64,000 nt of DNA from Fischerella sp. PCC 9605 (GCF_000517105.1 NZ_KI912148.1:1765033-1829032); one strand, 5' to 3'; positions 1 to 8,524 are shown, numbered from the stretch's first letter. Notes: generated from the sequence alone by a model not told the origin. Program-made: numbers and translations.

Positions 1-471
1 GGGTTCTAGCATCAAAGCTTTACCCATCGCCAACATCTGACGTTCACCACCCGAGAGAGTACCAGCACGTTGGCGACGGCGATCGCTAAGCCTGGGAAAC
101 ATGGTAAATATTTTGTCTTTGAGTGGTTGCAGAGGCACATCACGCACAAAAGCACCCATTTCCAGGTTTTCTTCCACTGTCAGGGAAGGAAAGACATTAG
201 CAATTTGCGGTACGTAACACATCCCCCGCTGCACGATTTGATTCGACTTTAGCCCAGTGATATTTTCTCCTTTGAAGGTTATTGTGCCTGTATGGGGAGT
301 TAATAACCCAAAAATGGCTTTTGCCAAAGTTGATTTACCTGCACCATTGGGGCCAATCACTGTCACCAGTTCCCCAGGGTAAACACAAAAATTTACACCT
401 TGCAGAATATCTACATCTTTTATATATCCAGCATGGACATTTTGAACTTCTAATAAATAGTCATTAGTCAT
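1..471 (-). CDS. ABC transporter ATP-binding protein, LivF/NatE type (partial, C-terminus beyond window)
   Basis: Energy-coupling ATPase of a branched-chain/neutral amino-acid uptake transporter of the LivF family, acting on the inner face of the plasma membrane. The 157 codons present show a Walker A motif (GPNGAGKST, about residue 40) and the ABC signature LSGGERQ near the truncated end; the Walker B and H-loop lie outside. The text (GELVTVIGPNGAGKS, CYVPQIANVFPSLTVEENL) resembles the NatE subunit of the cyanobacterial N-I neutral amino-acid system, but LivF-type paralogues exist, so no symbol is given. The ATG at 471 lies inside a heptanucleotide repeat, so the protein begins MTNDY from repeat sequence. 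An in-frame TGA at 477-475 excludes a longer start. Confidence 0.9.
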   Translation of the reverse strand, partial: MTNDYLLEVQNVHAGYIKDVDILQGVNFCVYPGELVTVIGPNGAGKSTLAKAIFGLLTPHTGTITFKGENITGLKSNQIVQRGMCYVPQIANVFPSLTVEENLEMGAFVRDVPLQPLKDKIFTMFPRLSDRRRQRAGTLSGGERQMLAMGKALMLEP

Positions 472-599
472 TAGTCATTAGTCAATGGTCATTGGTCATT
501 GGTCATTGGTCAATAGTCATTATTTATTAGTCATTCGTCAAGAGTCACTTGTTTAGTTACAAATGACAAATGACAAATGACCAATGACTATGGACTATG
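463..599. repeat. Heptanucleotide repeat tract (ATTAGTC/ATTGGTC/AATGACA variants)
   Basis: Tandem 7-bp units (attagtc, attggtc, then the complementary gacaaat/gaccaat) fill the spacer between the ABC ATPase and the ferredoxin. The tract supplies the ATPase start codon at one end and the ferredoxin stop codon (TAG at 597-595) at the other. The two halves are partly complementary and could fold. Confidence 0.9.
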
Positions 600-822
600 A
601 TGGCGTTTTTTGCAAATCTGGTCTTTCTTCTGGGACGATCGCCCCTTCTACTGGGCAAACCTGGATGCATATGCCACAGTCAATGCAGGTGGCAAAGTCA
701 ATCCAGTACCAATCGGTTCCTTTGACATTTTTGCCCGGGCCAGGATGAATACATGCAACTGGACAGGCGTCTACGCAATCAGCGACGCCTTCACAGACCT
801 CGGTAACAATTGTATGTGGCAT
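595..822 (-). CDS. Small bacterial-type ferredoxin with two Fe-S clusters
   Basis: A 75-aa soluble electron carrier. The cysteines are C10, C16, C20 (followed by P21) and C24, then C46-x2-C49-x2-C52-x3-C56-P. This layout matches two-cluster ferredoxins of the 7Fe/8Fe type: C46/C49/C52/C24 would bind one [4Fe-4S] cluster, while the first site with its wider C10-C16 spacing could be [3Fe-4S] or [4Fe-4S]. The ATG at 822 has a good Shine-Dalgarno (GAGGGGA). The stop codon is contributed by the downstream heptanucleotide repeat. The electron partner is not indicated by the neighbours. Confidence 0.9.
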   Translation of the reverse strand: MPHTIVTEVCEGVADCVDACPVACIHPGPGKNVKGTDWYWIDFATCIDCGICIQVCPVEGAIVPEERPDLQKTPS

Positions 823-892
823 AAAGTTCCCCTCTTTTTAGATCGCGATCGCTGTACTGAGTACAGTTGTTTCTACACTAGCAACAATGGTT

Positions 893-1020
893 AGTCATTA
901 GTCATTAGTCATTAGTCAAGAGTTAGTGGTTAGTAGTTGTAGAGACGTGCCATGGCACGTCTGTACATTGGTTAGTTGTTAGTGGTTGTTAACTATGCCC
1001 AATGCCCAATGCCCACTCTC
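893..1020. repeat. Heptanucleotide tract containing a 28-bp GTAGAGAC palindrome
   Basis: Attagtc units, then a 28-bp near-perfect palindrome at 939-966 (GTAGAGAC...GTCTGTAC, centre CCATGG), then 'atgccca' units. The palindrome family recurs at 12744, 13782 and 35314. Confidence 0.85.
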
Positions 1021-1030
1021 CCACTCCCCT

Positions 1031-3967
1031 TCATTCGGGTCTTAGGTCGTTAGATATTTCCACAATACCCCTAGTTCCATCAATCCGTACTTTCTGACCA
1101 TCTTGTAAAATCCAAGTCGCATTATGTACATCCATAACCGCAGGTATACCGTATTCGCGAGCTAAGATCGCTCCGTGAGAAAGCCTACCACCAGCTTCAG
1201 AAATCAATCCTCCGGCTCTAACCAACATGGGTGCCCAACCAGAATCTGTATAAGGCACTACTAAGATTGTCTCTCTGTCAATCTCTGGTATTGCTTGTAA
1301 ATTTCGCATCACCTTCACTCTGCCTGCGGCTTGTCCGGGACTGGCGGGAATGCCCTGCAATACGTGATCGGGAGAGAGAGGAGTTATTCGAGCAGGTAAG
1401 GCGGGGGGAGTGTTACCGTAAACTAAAAGCGGTACTGGATTGAGCTGACTGTGTTCTGCAAGTAGCGATCGCCTTAATCTCACGATATCTGGTAACTGCT
1501 CGATCAACTCCGGTTCTGTTCCCTCAACCAGGCGTCGCACTTCCTCAAATTCCAGAAAAAAGATATCTCCAACTTCTTTGAGTAAGCCATCTTTTAACCA
1601 AACTTGTTCCAGTGCCACAAATGACCAACGCAAGTGTGCTAATAACTTAGAATAAACCTCCGTAACTTGCCCTTTGAGATCCACACGTCCTTGCACCAAA
1701 CCTTTTTTTCTCTTTTCTGGACTTGTTTGCAGTCTTGGTGAGACCAGCCCCCGTCTTGGCTTGGTGCCAGATGGGGGACTGGCGAACCCGAAGGGCTGTT
1801 CATCTCCCTGCATGAACTGCACAAACAACTGCCTTACCGCTTGGGGTTCTTCCTTCCAAGTGGGAACGGCAATATCAGTTCCTACCTCGCTTAAATAACC
1901 GTAATGTTGCAGTAACTTGTCATACTCGGCCAGAATTTCTTGCCCTGATTCAGAACGTGCCATGTCCTCAAACACCGTATCCTGATCAAACTGCGGGAAT
2001 TCCTGTTTGGCTTTGGCGGCTAAATCGTGGAGCGATCGCAATGCTGCAACTTCTGGTGTGAGACTGTTATCAAGTTTCCCGTCTTTAACTTTAAATATTG
2101 CTTGACGCACCGCCGCACTCAATGGAGCCAAAATACTGTAATAAGTGGCACGGTGCAGTAAATCTAGAATGTAGTTAATTCTCGTCAACAGCCCTGGCGG
2201 TTCCAATTCTTCCGCTGATTCTAAAGACAACTGAGATAAGCCAGGCGCAAAAAGTCTGCGGTAATCTCGCTTAAAATCTCTCTCTAACCATAACTCCCGC
2301 ATTAGCAACCGCAGCAGTCCTGGTAAACTCTCCAATGTGGAATTCAACGGGGGCTTGCTCAATTTCGCTCCCCTAGTTAAAAACTCCAGACTTTCTGGTG
2401 GTAATCCCATGCGGCGGAAAATTTGTCCTAAGAGAGTAGCATTAAAATAGGCATGAGAATAATGCAGTGTCGCCGTTTCATTAAAATCTAATCCTAAGGA
2501 GCGTTGACCTAGCACCAGAGCAAAAAGCGCTCCCCACACACCACAGGTTAAGGGACGATTAATTGACCAAGTTAAGGGGCGAATTAGGCCGGGAATCACT
2601 TCTGCGGCTATTTTGCGTGTCCAGATCGGTAGCAGGGTACTAATTGGGCGGGTTTGCAGTACCCAAAGTGTTTGTCCATCGTAACTCCACTCGATATCTT
2701 GGGGAACACCGTAGTAACGGTCTTCTAAACGTCGAGCTAAGTATGCTACTTGTTTGATTAATGCTGGTGGTACCCGTCCTTGACCCTCTAGTTGAATCAG
2801 CGCTAAATTTTCTGTATCGACGACAAAAGCGCGATATTGTTCTGGTGTGACGCGTCCAGAAACAACTTGAGCAGCGCTTCCTGGCAAAGCCTCAATGACT
2901 ACTGCATCTTGTTCTTGAGTCATGGGATCGCGGCTGAACGCCACGCCAGAATAAACGCTTTGAATTTGTTGTTGAACCAGCACCGCCATTGCTGTGTCTC
3001 TGACGTTGCGATCGCGGCGGTACTGCACTGCTAGGGGCTGATTATAGGAAGCCTGAACTTGGGCGATCGCGTTTTGCAAACCTTCTTTGGTGGTGACATT
3101 TAAAACTGTTTCGTACTGTCCAGCCCCGGAAGCTTGTTCTGAGTCTTCACCGATGGCGGAAGAACGCACTACTAAAGGACATAAATCTGATGGTTTGAGA
3201 AAGTCAATTAATGCTTCGGGATCTTCATAGGGAGTAAGTACCCATCCCTTAGGGACTGGATAACCCCATCGCTTAATTTGAGATAATCTGGCTGCTTTGT
3301 ATCCGACTAAATTAGCATCTAATTCGTCATCCAGAGAAAGAATTCCTTGATCGCCCCGCAAAAATTGCAATACTGATTGTGACTCTGGTTGCGCCTCTTG
3401 GACTGGGAGATCCAAATCATCAGGCATTTGTTTGTAAATCCAACCCAATAATGCCGCAAGTGCCACAGCAGCAGTGATTAAAAATGCATTGTCTAGGTGC
3501 AAAATCCCCAAAATCATCGGAAATATAAACAAAACTACATATTTTGCCAACAGGCGATCGCGAAAAATCGTAAAACTAATACTGGCGACTAAAAATACAA
3601 ATCCAGCTGCAAGGGGATCGTGTACCATAAATCCCCAAACAACGTTCGTAGTGCCTGCTCCTCTACCCATCCAGTATCTGCCCATGACTAGAGCAATCAG
3701 GGCTACCAATTCCCAAGCTGAACCATCTGGAAAGAAAGCACGAGCAATCAGGACTGCGGCAATTCCCTTTGCAGCCTCCGATAATACCGCCAAAATTCCT
3801 GCAAATGTACCGCCATGATAGAAAGCGGCTGATACTCCAATGTTGCCAGTACCAATTTCCGCTAATTGCCGCCCCTTGAGAGCTTGAGTAATCCAGGCAA
3901 TTAACGGTAATGCACCCAACAACGGGCAGACAATCAAAATAATTAAGACACCCCAGAGTTCAAGCAT
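1031..3967 (-). CDS. Fusion of PlsY-like membrane domain with PEP-synthase/rifampin-phosphotransferase-type domains
   Basis: A 978-aa protein. Residues 1-200 are membrane segments resembling the PlsY acyl-phosphate:glycerol-3-phosphate acyltransferase. A GTGNIGVSAA stretch (39-48) matches PlsY motif 1, but the later GHxxPV...KGGKG motif appears only as GRYWMGRGAG (96-105), so acyltransferase activity is doubtful. Residues about 205-455 form a PEP/pyruvate-binding ATP-grasp domain (VVRSSAIGEDSEQASGAGQ; ending VLQTRPI). The C-terminus is a phosphohistidine swivel domain with GGRLSHGAILAREYGIPAV, His931 being the likely phosphoryl carrier. The middle region resembles rifampin phosphotransferases more than classical PEP synthase. 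A repeat-derived segment near residues 725-760 (SGTKPRRGLVSPRL) interrupts the linker. Substrate unknown. Confidence 0.85.
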   Translation of the reverse strand: MLELWGVLIILIVCPLLGALPLIAWITQALKGRQLAEIGTGNIGVSAAFYHGGTFAGILAVLSEAAKGIAAVLIARAFFPDGSAWELVALIALVMGRYWMGRGAGTTNVVWGFMVHDPLAAGFVFLVASISFTIFRDRLLAKYVVLFIFPMILGILHLDNAFLITAAVALAALLGWIYKQMPDDLDLPVQEAQPESQSVLQFLRGDQGILSLDDELDANLVGYKAARLSQIKRWGYPVPKGWVLTPYEDPEALIDFLKPSDLCPLVVRSSAIGEDSEQASGAGQYETVLNVTTKEGLQNAIAQVQASYNQPLAVQYRRDRNVRDTAMAVLVQQQIQSVYSGVAFSRDPMTQEQDAVVIEALPGSAAQVVSGRVTPEQYRAFVVDTENLALIQLEGQGRVPPALIKQVAYLARRLEDRYYGVPQDIEWSYDGQTLWVLQTRPISTLLPIWTRKIAAEVIPGLIRPLTWSINRPLTCGVWGALFALVLGQRSLGLDFNETATLHYSHAYFNATLLGQIFRRMGLPPESLEFLTRGAKLSKPPLNSTLESLPGLLRLLMRELWLERDFKRDYRRLFAPGLSQLSLESAEELEPPGLLTRINYILDLLHRATYYSILAPLSAAVRQAIFKVKDGKLDNSLTPEVAALRSLHDLAAKAKQEFPQFDQDTVFEDMARSESGQEILAEYDKLLQHYGYLSEVGTDIAVPTWKEEPQAVRQLFVQFMQGDEQPFGFASPPSGTKPRRGLVSPRLQTSPEKRKKGLVQGRVDLKGQVTEVYSKLLAHLRWSFVALEQVWLKDGLLKEVGDIFFLEFEEVRRLVEGTEPELIEQLPDIVRLRRSLLAEHSQLNPVPLLVYGNTPPALPARITPLSPDHVLQGIPASPGQAAGRVKVMRNLQAIPEIDRETILVVPYTDSGWAPMLVRAGGLISEAGGRLSHGAILAREYGIPAVMDVHNATWILQDGQKVRIDGTRGIVEISNDLRPE
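1685..1803. repeat. Repeat-derived insertion inside the PlsY-PEP fusion gene
   Basis: This segment contains the element also seen in spacers near 21.3, 43.0 and 55.4 kb (gggggactggcgaacccgaa). It is translated in frame as a Pro/Arg/Lys-rich stretch with no resemblance to PEP-synthase families, between two regions that do look like the family. Confidence 0.6.
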
Positions 3968-4339
3968 GTTGGATTTTGGATTTTAGATACATCTTCAATC
4001 TAAAATCTCAAATCTCAAATTGTTAATAAATTTTAGGAGTTTTTATAAATACATTGAGAAATTTTCTCAAATTTTCCATGTGCTGTTTCCAGTCATGGAT
4101 TTTGGGAACGACCAAATAAGAAATAAAACTCCCCCAGAAGGTTGACATAGACTATCCAATGCTGTCAAGGTGCGAATCATACAAAATAAATGTTTTACAT
4201 TATGTCTTAATGCCTTGGCGGTAAAAGTTATCTTTTAAACCACCAAGGCACTAAGACACAAAGGTAAAAATAACCTCTTTCATCTAGATTGAGGTGTTTA
4301 TATACTTCAGACCCTGATTCTGGGCTGTCTCGATTGAAT
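3968..4339. other. Gene-free spacer with a long hairpin
   Basis: No coding sequence recognised. It holds an inverted repeat, tgccttggcggt (4211-4222) with accaccaaggca (4239-4250), related to the 'ctaagacacaaagg' spacer family that recurs after murD. It could act as a bidirectional terminator. Confidence 0.6.
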
Positions 4340-4480
4340 TTAATTTACTGCATAGGCTGCTTGCAGCGCCCAAATAATCAGAGCTGCAATTCCTCCCAAA
4401 ACTAGCACGGTGGAAATAGTGACTAGTTTTGGAGAATCTGCACCCTCAAATTTCATGATTCCTCGGTTTAAATCGGACAT
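4340..4480 (-). CDS. 46-aa single-span membrane protein
   Basis: A short gene reading MSDLNRGIMKFEGADSPKLV followed by one hydrophobic segment (about residues 20-40, ending WALQAAYAVN). The start is supported by an AGGGGA ribosome site 8 nt upstream. Its form, a soluble N-terminal 18 residues and one C-terminal membrane helix, resembles the small accessory subunits of cyanobacterial thylakoid complexes. I cannot assign it to a named subunit. It stands alone between two genes of opposite orientation. Confidence 0.75.
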   Translation of the reverse strand: MSDLNRGIMKFEGADSPKLVTISTVLVLGGIAALIIWALQAAYAVN

Positions 4481-4796
4481 AGGTTTGTAATCCCCTTTTA
4501 ATTGCAGTGCTAATTTGTCGGTTCTGATTGTAGTCTTTTAGTTCGCAACTGATGCGAAGTAACTACTATTATTTTGTTTAAGCTTTGCAAAGTTGGCATC
4601 ATCACAATTACTTAAGCCAAACGAAATATTATCTGCTTTTATACATTACTTACGGTTAATTATTTAAATTAGGTATAAGCTATAACAGTATTGGTAATTG
4701 GTAATTGATGAAAACCCATTACCTATTACCCATTACCCATTACCAGCCTCCACGAGAGATATATTTTGATAACAATTTACTGAAATTTAAAGGTGT
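4481..4796. other. Intergenic region with short repeat tract
   Basis: Upstream of both the 46-aa gene (-) and the SGNH hydrolase (+), so promoters for both should lie here. Positions 4691-4743 hold 'ggtaatt'/'acccatt' heptanucleotide units in complementary halves. Nothing else recognised. Confidence 0.5.
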
Positions 4797-4802
4797 TTGC
4801 AA

Positions 4803-5753
4803 GTGAAAGAAATACTGGTAATAATTTTAGCGGTAGTTGTTAGCTTGTTTGTGGTGATTGAAATTGGACTGCGATCGCTTTTTGGTTTTGGTAATCCCTT
4901 AATTTATATTGCTGATGAGCAAATTGGCTATTTGTTAGCTCCCAACCAGCGCACCCGTCGCTATGGCAATCGCATTGAGATTAATCAGTATTCTATGCGA
5001 GGTGAAGCAATACAGCAGACAACTTCATCTTCTACCCTGCGGGTGTTGCTGTTGGGAGACTCAATTGCTAACGGTGGCTGGTGGACAGACCAAGATCGTA
5101 CAATTTCTAGTCTCATGCAGCGCTCGTTAGCATCGGCAAATATTAGTAATTATCAGCAAATAGAAGTGCTAAATGCTTCAGCTAACTCTTGGGGGCCAAG
5201 AAATGAATTAGCTTATTTACAAAGATTTGGCAATTTTAACGCCCAAGCAGTGGTGTTGCTAATTAATACAGATGACTTATTTGCTACTGCTCCCACATCT
5301 TTACCAGTGGGACGCGATCGCAACTATCCAGACCGAAAACCACCTTTAGCATTGGTAGAAGTGTTTCAGCGTTATGTCAAAAAGCCGAAACCGATACCAG
5401 AAATGCAAGCAGTACAAAAAGAAGGTGGCGATCGCGTGGATGTAAATTTAGAAGCAATTAGTAAAATTCAAACATTCGCGCATCAAAATAACAGCCAATT
5501 TCTACTGGTCATGACTCCCTTAGCGCGTGAAATTGGTTCACCAGGCCCTCGCGACTATGAAATTAAAGCACGTCAGCGCCTGACTGAATTCACCAAAGCG
5601 AATCAAATTACTTATATAGATTTTCTGCCGCTATTTAACGCCACCAAAAACCCAAAAACCTTATACCAAGACCACATCCACCTCAACTTGCAAGGAAATC
5701 AACTAGTGAGTGAGGCGATCGACCAAAAGTTGGTAGAGTTATTGGATAAATAA
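4803..5753 (+). CDS. Membrane-anchored SGNH/GDSL-like hydrolase
   Basis: Predicted esterase/acylhydrolase of the SGNH fold with one N-terminal membrane anchor (about residues 3-24) and the rest probably periplasmic. Visible motifs: block I LLLGDSIANGG (catalytic Ser), an NASANSWGPRNE stretch with Asn as the expected oxyanion residue, and block V DHIHLNLQGN, where Asp and His complete the triad. GTG at 4803 is preferred because AAGG (4790-4793) sits 9 nt upstream; a TTG at 4797 would be too close. Similar proteins act on polysaccharide or lipid acyl groups; substrate unknown. Directly after the TAA the same frame stays open for 75 codons through a 21-bp repeat. Confidence 0.8.
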   Translation: MKEILVIILAVVVSLFVVIEIGLRSLFGFGNPLIYIADEQIGYLLAPNQRTRRYGNRIEINQYSMRGEAIQQTTSSSTLRVLLLGDSIANGGWWTDQDRTISSLMQRSLASANISNYQQIEVLNASANSWGPRNELAYLQRFGNFNAQAVVLLINTDDLFATAPTSLPVGRDRNYPDRKPPLALVEVFQRYVKKPKPIPEMQAVQKEGGDRVDVNLEAISKIQTFAHQNNSQFLLVMTPLAREIGSPGPRDYEIKARQRLTEFTKANQITYIDFLPLFNATKNPKTLYQDHIHLNLQGNQLVSEAIDQKLVELLDK

Positions 5754-5759
5754 ACTCTC

Positions 5760-5969
5760 AACCTAGAAGTTTCTCGTTTTAACTTAGAAAGTTTTCATTT
5801 CAACCCAGAAAGTTCTCATTTCAACCCAGAAGTTTCTCGTTTCAACATAGAAAGTTCTCATTTCAACCCAGAAGTTTCTCGTTTCAACATAGAAAGTTCT
5901 CATTTCAACCCAGAAGTTTCTCGTTTAAAATCAGAAGTTTCTCGTTTTATCCTAGAAATTTTTTATTCT
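5760..5969 (+). repeat. 21-bp minisatellite, ten units, open in the frame of the upstream gene
   Basis: Ten units of 21 bp with consensus AAC-cca-GAA-GTT-TCT-CGT-TTC. In the frame of the preceding hydrolase they read as a heptapeptide N-(P/I/L)-E-(V/S)-S-(R/H)-F, ending at TGA 5979-5981. Units 4-5 and 6-7 are identical 42-bp blocks, implying recent expansion. A second frame is also open, so coding is not proven. An AACCTCA/TGAGGTT inverted repeat (5984-5990/6011-6017) follows. Confidence 0.9.
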
Positions 5970-6048
5970 GAACTCGGATGATGAACCTCAAAGTAGGAAA
6001 AATGAACTTCTGAGGTTATACGATGGTGTTGCACAGCCTACTGATTTC

Positions 6049-7215
6049 TTATGTTGCATCGGCTGCAACAACTTCAATTGCCTTTTCCAGACAATTTTTA
6101 CCACTACTTTTACATTCAGGGATCTCAATGTCTGGCTGAACTCCAACACCCTCAATGGTATTGCCTTTGGGTGAAGCTACTTGAATAGTCGGAGCAATTA
6201 GGGCGAAACCCTGCCATCTCAGCTTAAAAGCTTCGCCCCCATACAATGCCCCCATCGTGCGAACACCTAGTAGTTTGACTCCATATTCTTGAGCTGCTGC
6301 TGCAAATAAATCACAGGACGATCCGCAGCGATCGTCAACCAAGACAAAATGAGGTCGTGGATCTTTCTTAGCTTGCGATCGAGTTCGCCACTGGGTATAG
6401 GGCTTTTCGTTCGATAGTTTAATTTCTGCCTCAGCTTGAGCATTGATCGCATCATCAAAATACCCTTGAAAAATGTATGGCTGCTTTATTGCCAGACCAT
6501 CGCGAGTTCTATCTGTCCAAAGTACTTTGTCAGGGCCAATGAGGTCTTCAATTAGGTAGCTAATGCTAGATCCAGCCCCACCACCATTTCCACGCAGATC
6601 GAGGAGAATCACTTTTGCATTGGAAAGTTGGGCTTTGGCTTGCTCAACTGCAACCCTAGTAATTTGGGGAATAAGGAAGCTTTTTACCCGAAGAATTCCG
6701 ACTTCACCCTTCATTTGGGCTGAAACAGCAGGGGCGATTTTGTCAGTTGATGAAGGTTTTTGTTCAATCAAACGGAACAATTTTTCGCCCTCAACCGGAT
6801 CTAAAAGCCTCACATGAGACATTGAAAGCTTCTTCAGTTGGTTGGTGATGAGTGTAGTCAACTCCGACCTTGACCAATTTGGCTTTGTGTTGACTTCGGT
6901 TATTAGCGCCTTTAAATGCTATTGTCGTAGTTCTTTCTTAAAAGTAGGATCAAAAATTTTGTTATCCAATGTTTGATAAACGTTATTGATAAACAGCTTT
7001 GCTTCTGAAGAAGAGACGGTATCTGTTCCTTTTAACGTTGAGGCGGTGAACCAATCTAAGAAAACATCTTCTTCGCCCTTAGTTTGACTCATTTCCCTGC
7101 CATCTTCTCTACTAGGTTGGTTGTTAGCCCGATCAACGTTGGAGGATAGGCAGCTTGTCAAATTTAAAAGTGTGATGAGAAGCAAGAACTTCTTTAAATA
7201 TACAGTTTTGTGCAT
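6049..7215 (-). pseudogene. S41-family peptidase lipoprotein interrupted by an in-frame TAG
   Basis: A lipoprotein signal (MHKTVYLKKF..., lipobox LTSC, Cys22) begins at ATG 7215. The frame meets TAG at 6921-6919 and then continues in the same frame to 6049. The second part carries S41/tail-specific-protease features: LLDLRGNGGGAGSS, then RCGSSCDLFAAAAQEYG with the probable nucleophile Ser, then GVGVQPDIEIP. The residues around the stop (FKKELRQ*HLKALITEV) read naturally as one helix, so a single nonsense change split the gene. The downstream part could restart at TTG 6861 but would lack a signal peptide. A periplasmic/outer-membrane-attached peptidase is the likely ancestral role. A natural suppressor or a sequencing error cannot be excluded. 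Confidence 0.75.
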
Positions 7216-7445
7216 AAGTTCTTCGATGATGTTGGCGTGAAGCTTGTTTTGTGGCAACTGCACATAGTAGACACAATCGATCATCGACAAGCTGCTCAAA
7301 TTTTGTCTTTCAGTTTCTTGTGAAATTTATCAAAATCTTTTGATTTCACGAACAAAAATTCCAGCCTCTAGCCCTTATTTACAGTAAGTTTGGAAAGAGC
7401 TTTAGAGTTTTCACTTGAGTGCGATCGCTCTTGGAGGTCAGATTG

Positions 7446-8336
7446 ATGTCTTCCCAGCCAGCTATCCATCCATCGAACATTATGAAGGGTGAGTGGGTGC
7501 TATCCAGTCAAACTCTCCATGCAGGTGGACTGATAGTTGAGCACCAAATTGAACCACCAGCCGAAGCTGAAGCACCTGGCGGACTTACCCATCATTTATT
7601 AGCGTTGCAACTGAGTGATGGTACACGCCAAGTTTCTCGAATTGATGGGCGCGAGTATGATGGGCCTTTGCTACAAGGGGAAATGCTTCTCATTCCGGCT
7701 GAAGTTCCTTTATTTGGTGCGTGGGAAACAACCGATGAAAGTTTGATTTTTATCATCGACCCCACATTTATACGCCGGATCGCCTTGGAAACAAACTGCC
7801 TCAATCCCGATCAAATTGAACTTATTAGCGTTCTGAAAACACATGACCCACAGATTGCATCCATTGCACTGTCCATGCAAAACGAAATGCAGCAGAAAAG
7901 ATGGGGTAGTAGACTGTATTTAGACTCATTAGCCAACATTTTGGCGATTCATCTGCTTAGAAACTATATCTCGCGTCCTGGCAAGTTTCGAGAGTACACG
8001 GGAGGACTCACTTACTTCAAACTGCGACAGGTGTTGGACTATATCAGTGTTCACCTTGAACAGGATATTAAGCTAACCGATTTAGCTGAAATTGCAGATA
8101 TAAGCCAGTGTTACTTTGCCCTCCTGTTTAAACAATCAATGGGGGTTACTCCGTGGCAGTATGTAATGCAGCAGCGCATTGAACGCGCAAAGGATTTGTT
8201 AAAACAACGCGATCGCTCGATCGCCAATATTGCCTTCCTGTGTGGATTCAGCAGCCAGAGTCATTTCACCCAGCAGTTTCGGAAGCTTACAGGTGTCACA
8301 CCCAAGAAGTATCGAGATATTAGCCTGCACCCCTAA
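7446..8336 (+). CDS. AraC-family transcriptional regulator
   Basis: A 296-aa cytoplasmic DNA-binding regulator. The C-terminal ~100 residues are the double helix-turn-helix domain (LTDLAEIADISQCYFALLFK, then SIANIAFLCGFSSQSHFTQQ and the FRKLTGVTPKKYR signature). The N-terminal ~190 residues are a sensor domain of unknown ligand. ATG 7446 is chosen because GGAGG (7433-7437) lies 8 nt upstream. It is divergent from the S41 lipoprotein gene across about 230 bp and may regulate it. Its stop overlaps the convergent toxin remnant by a few bases. Confidence 0.93.
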   Translation: MSSQPAIHPSNIMKGEWVLSSQTLHAGGLIVEHQIEPPAEAEAPGGLTHHLLALQLSDGTRQVSRIDGREYDGPLLQGEMLLIPAEVPLFGAWETTDESLIFIIDPTFIRRIALETNCLNPDQIELISVLKTHDPQIASIALSMQNEMQQKRWGSRLYLDSLANILAIHLLRNYISRPGKFREYTGGLTYFKLRQVLDYISVHLEQDIKLTDLAEIADISQCYFALLFKQSMGVTPWQYVMQQRIERAKDLLKQRDRSIANIAFLCGFSSQSHFTQQFRKLTGVTPKKYRDISLHP

Positions 8337-8524
8337 TCCCCGCTGATTTCAACTAACGCTTCACCTGCGCGTAAAAACTCTAGTGCTTCATGATTTTCTT
8401 GTGGGATGGGCGAGACGCCCATCCTGTGCGGGCAAGATGCCCACACCACAATTATGTCGAATGTGATGGCGATCCAACTAGCAATTGCAGGTGATAGATG
8501 TGCATCTACCCAGATCGTCGTCAT
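8333..8524 (-). pseudogene. DUF5615-type (PIN-like) toxin remnant, centre replaced by a repeat
   Basis: The first 28 codons (MTTIWVDAHLSPAIASWIAI) match the N-terminus of DUF5615 proteins, PIN-like nucleases that pair with DUF433 antitoxins. The last 20 (ENHEALEFLRAGEALVEISG) match the C-terminus. The expected central ~60-70 residues, including the later acidic residues, are missing; in their place is VVWASCPHRMGVSPIPQ, translated from a hairpin repeat at 8401-8452. The frame is intact but the product is very unlikely to be an active nuclease. It overlaps the upstream DUF433 gene by 4 nt (ATGA), as in intact modules. Confidence 0.8.
8401..8452. repeat. Double-hairpin repeat within the toxin remnant
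   Basis: Two adjacent stem-loops, gatgggc-gagac-gcccatc and gtgcgggc-aagat-gcccacac. A related half-copy lies at 29980-30005 (gcgggcaggatgcccacccc). Confidence 0.8.

Noticed and set aside
463-599. Heptanucleotide arrays considered as CRISPR-like repeats
   Set aside because: Units are 7 bp, contiguous and variable, with no unique spacers and no cas genes.
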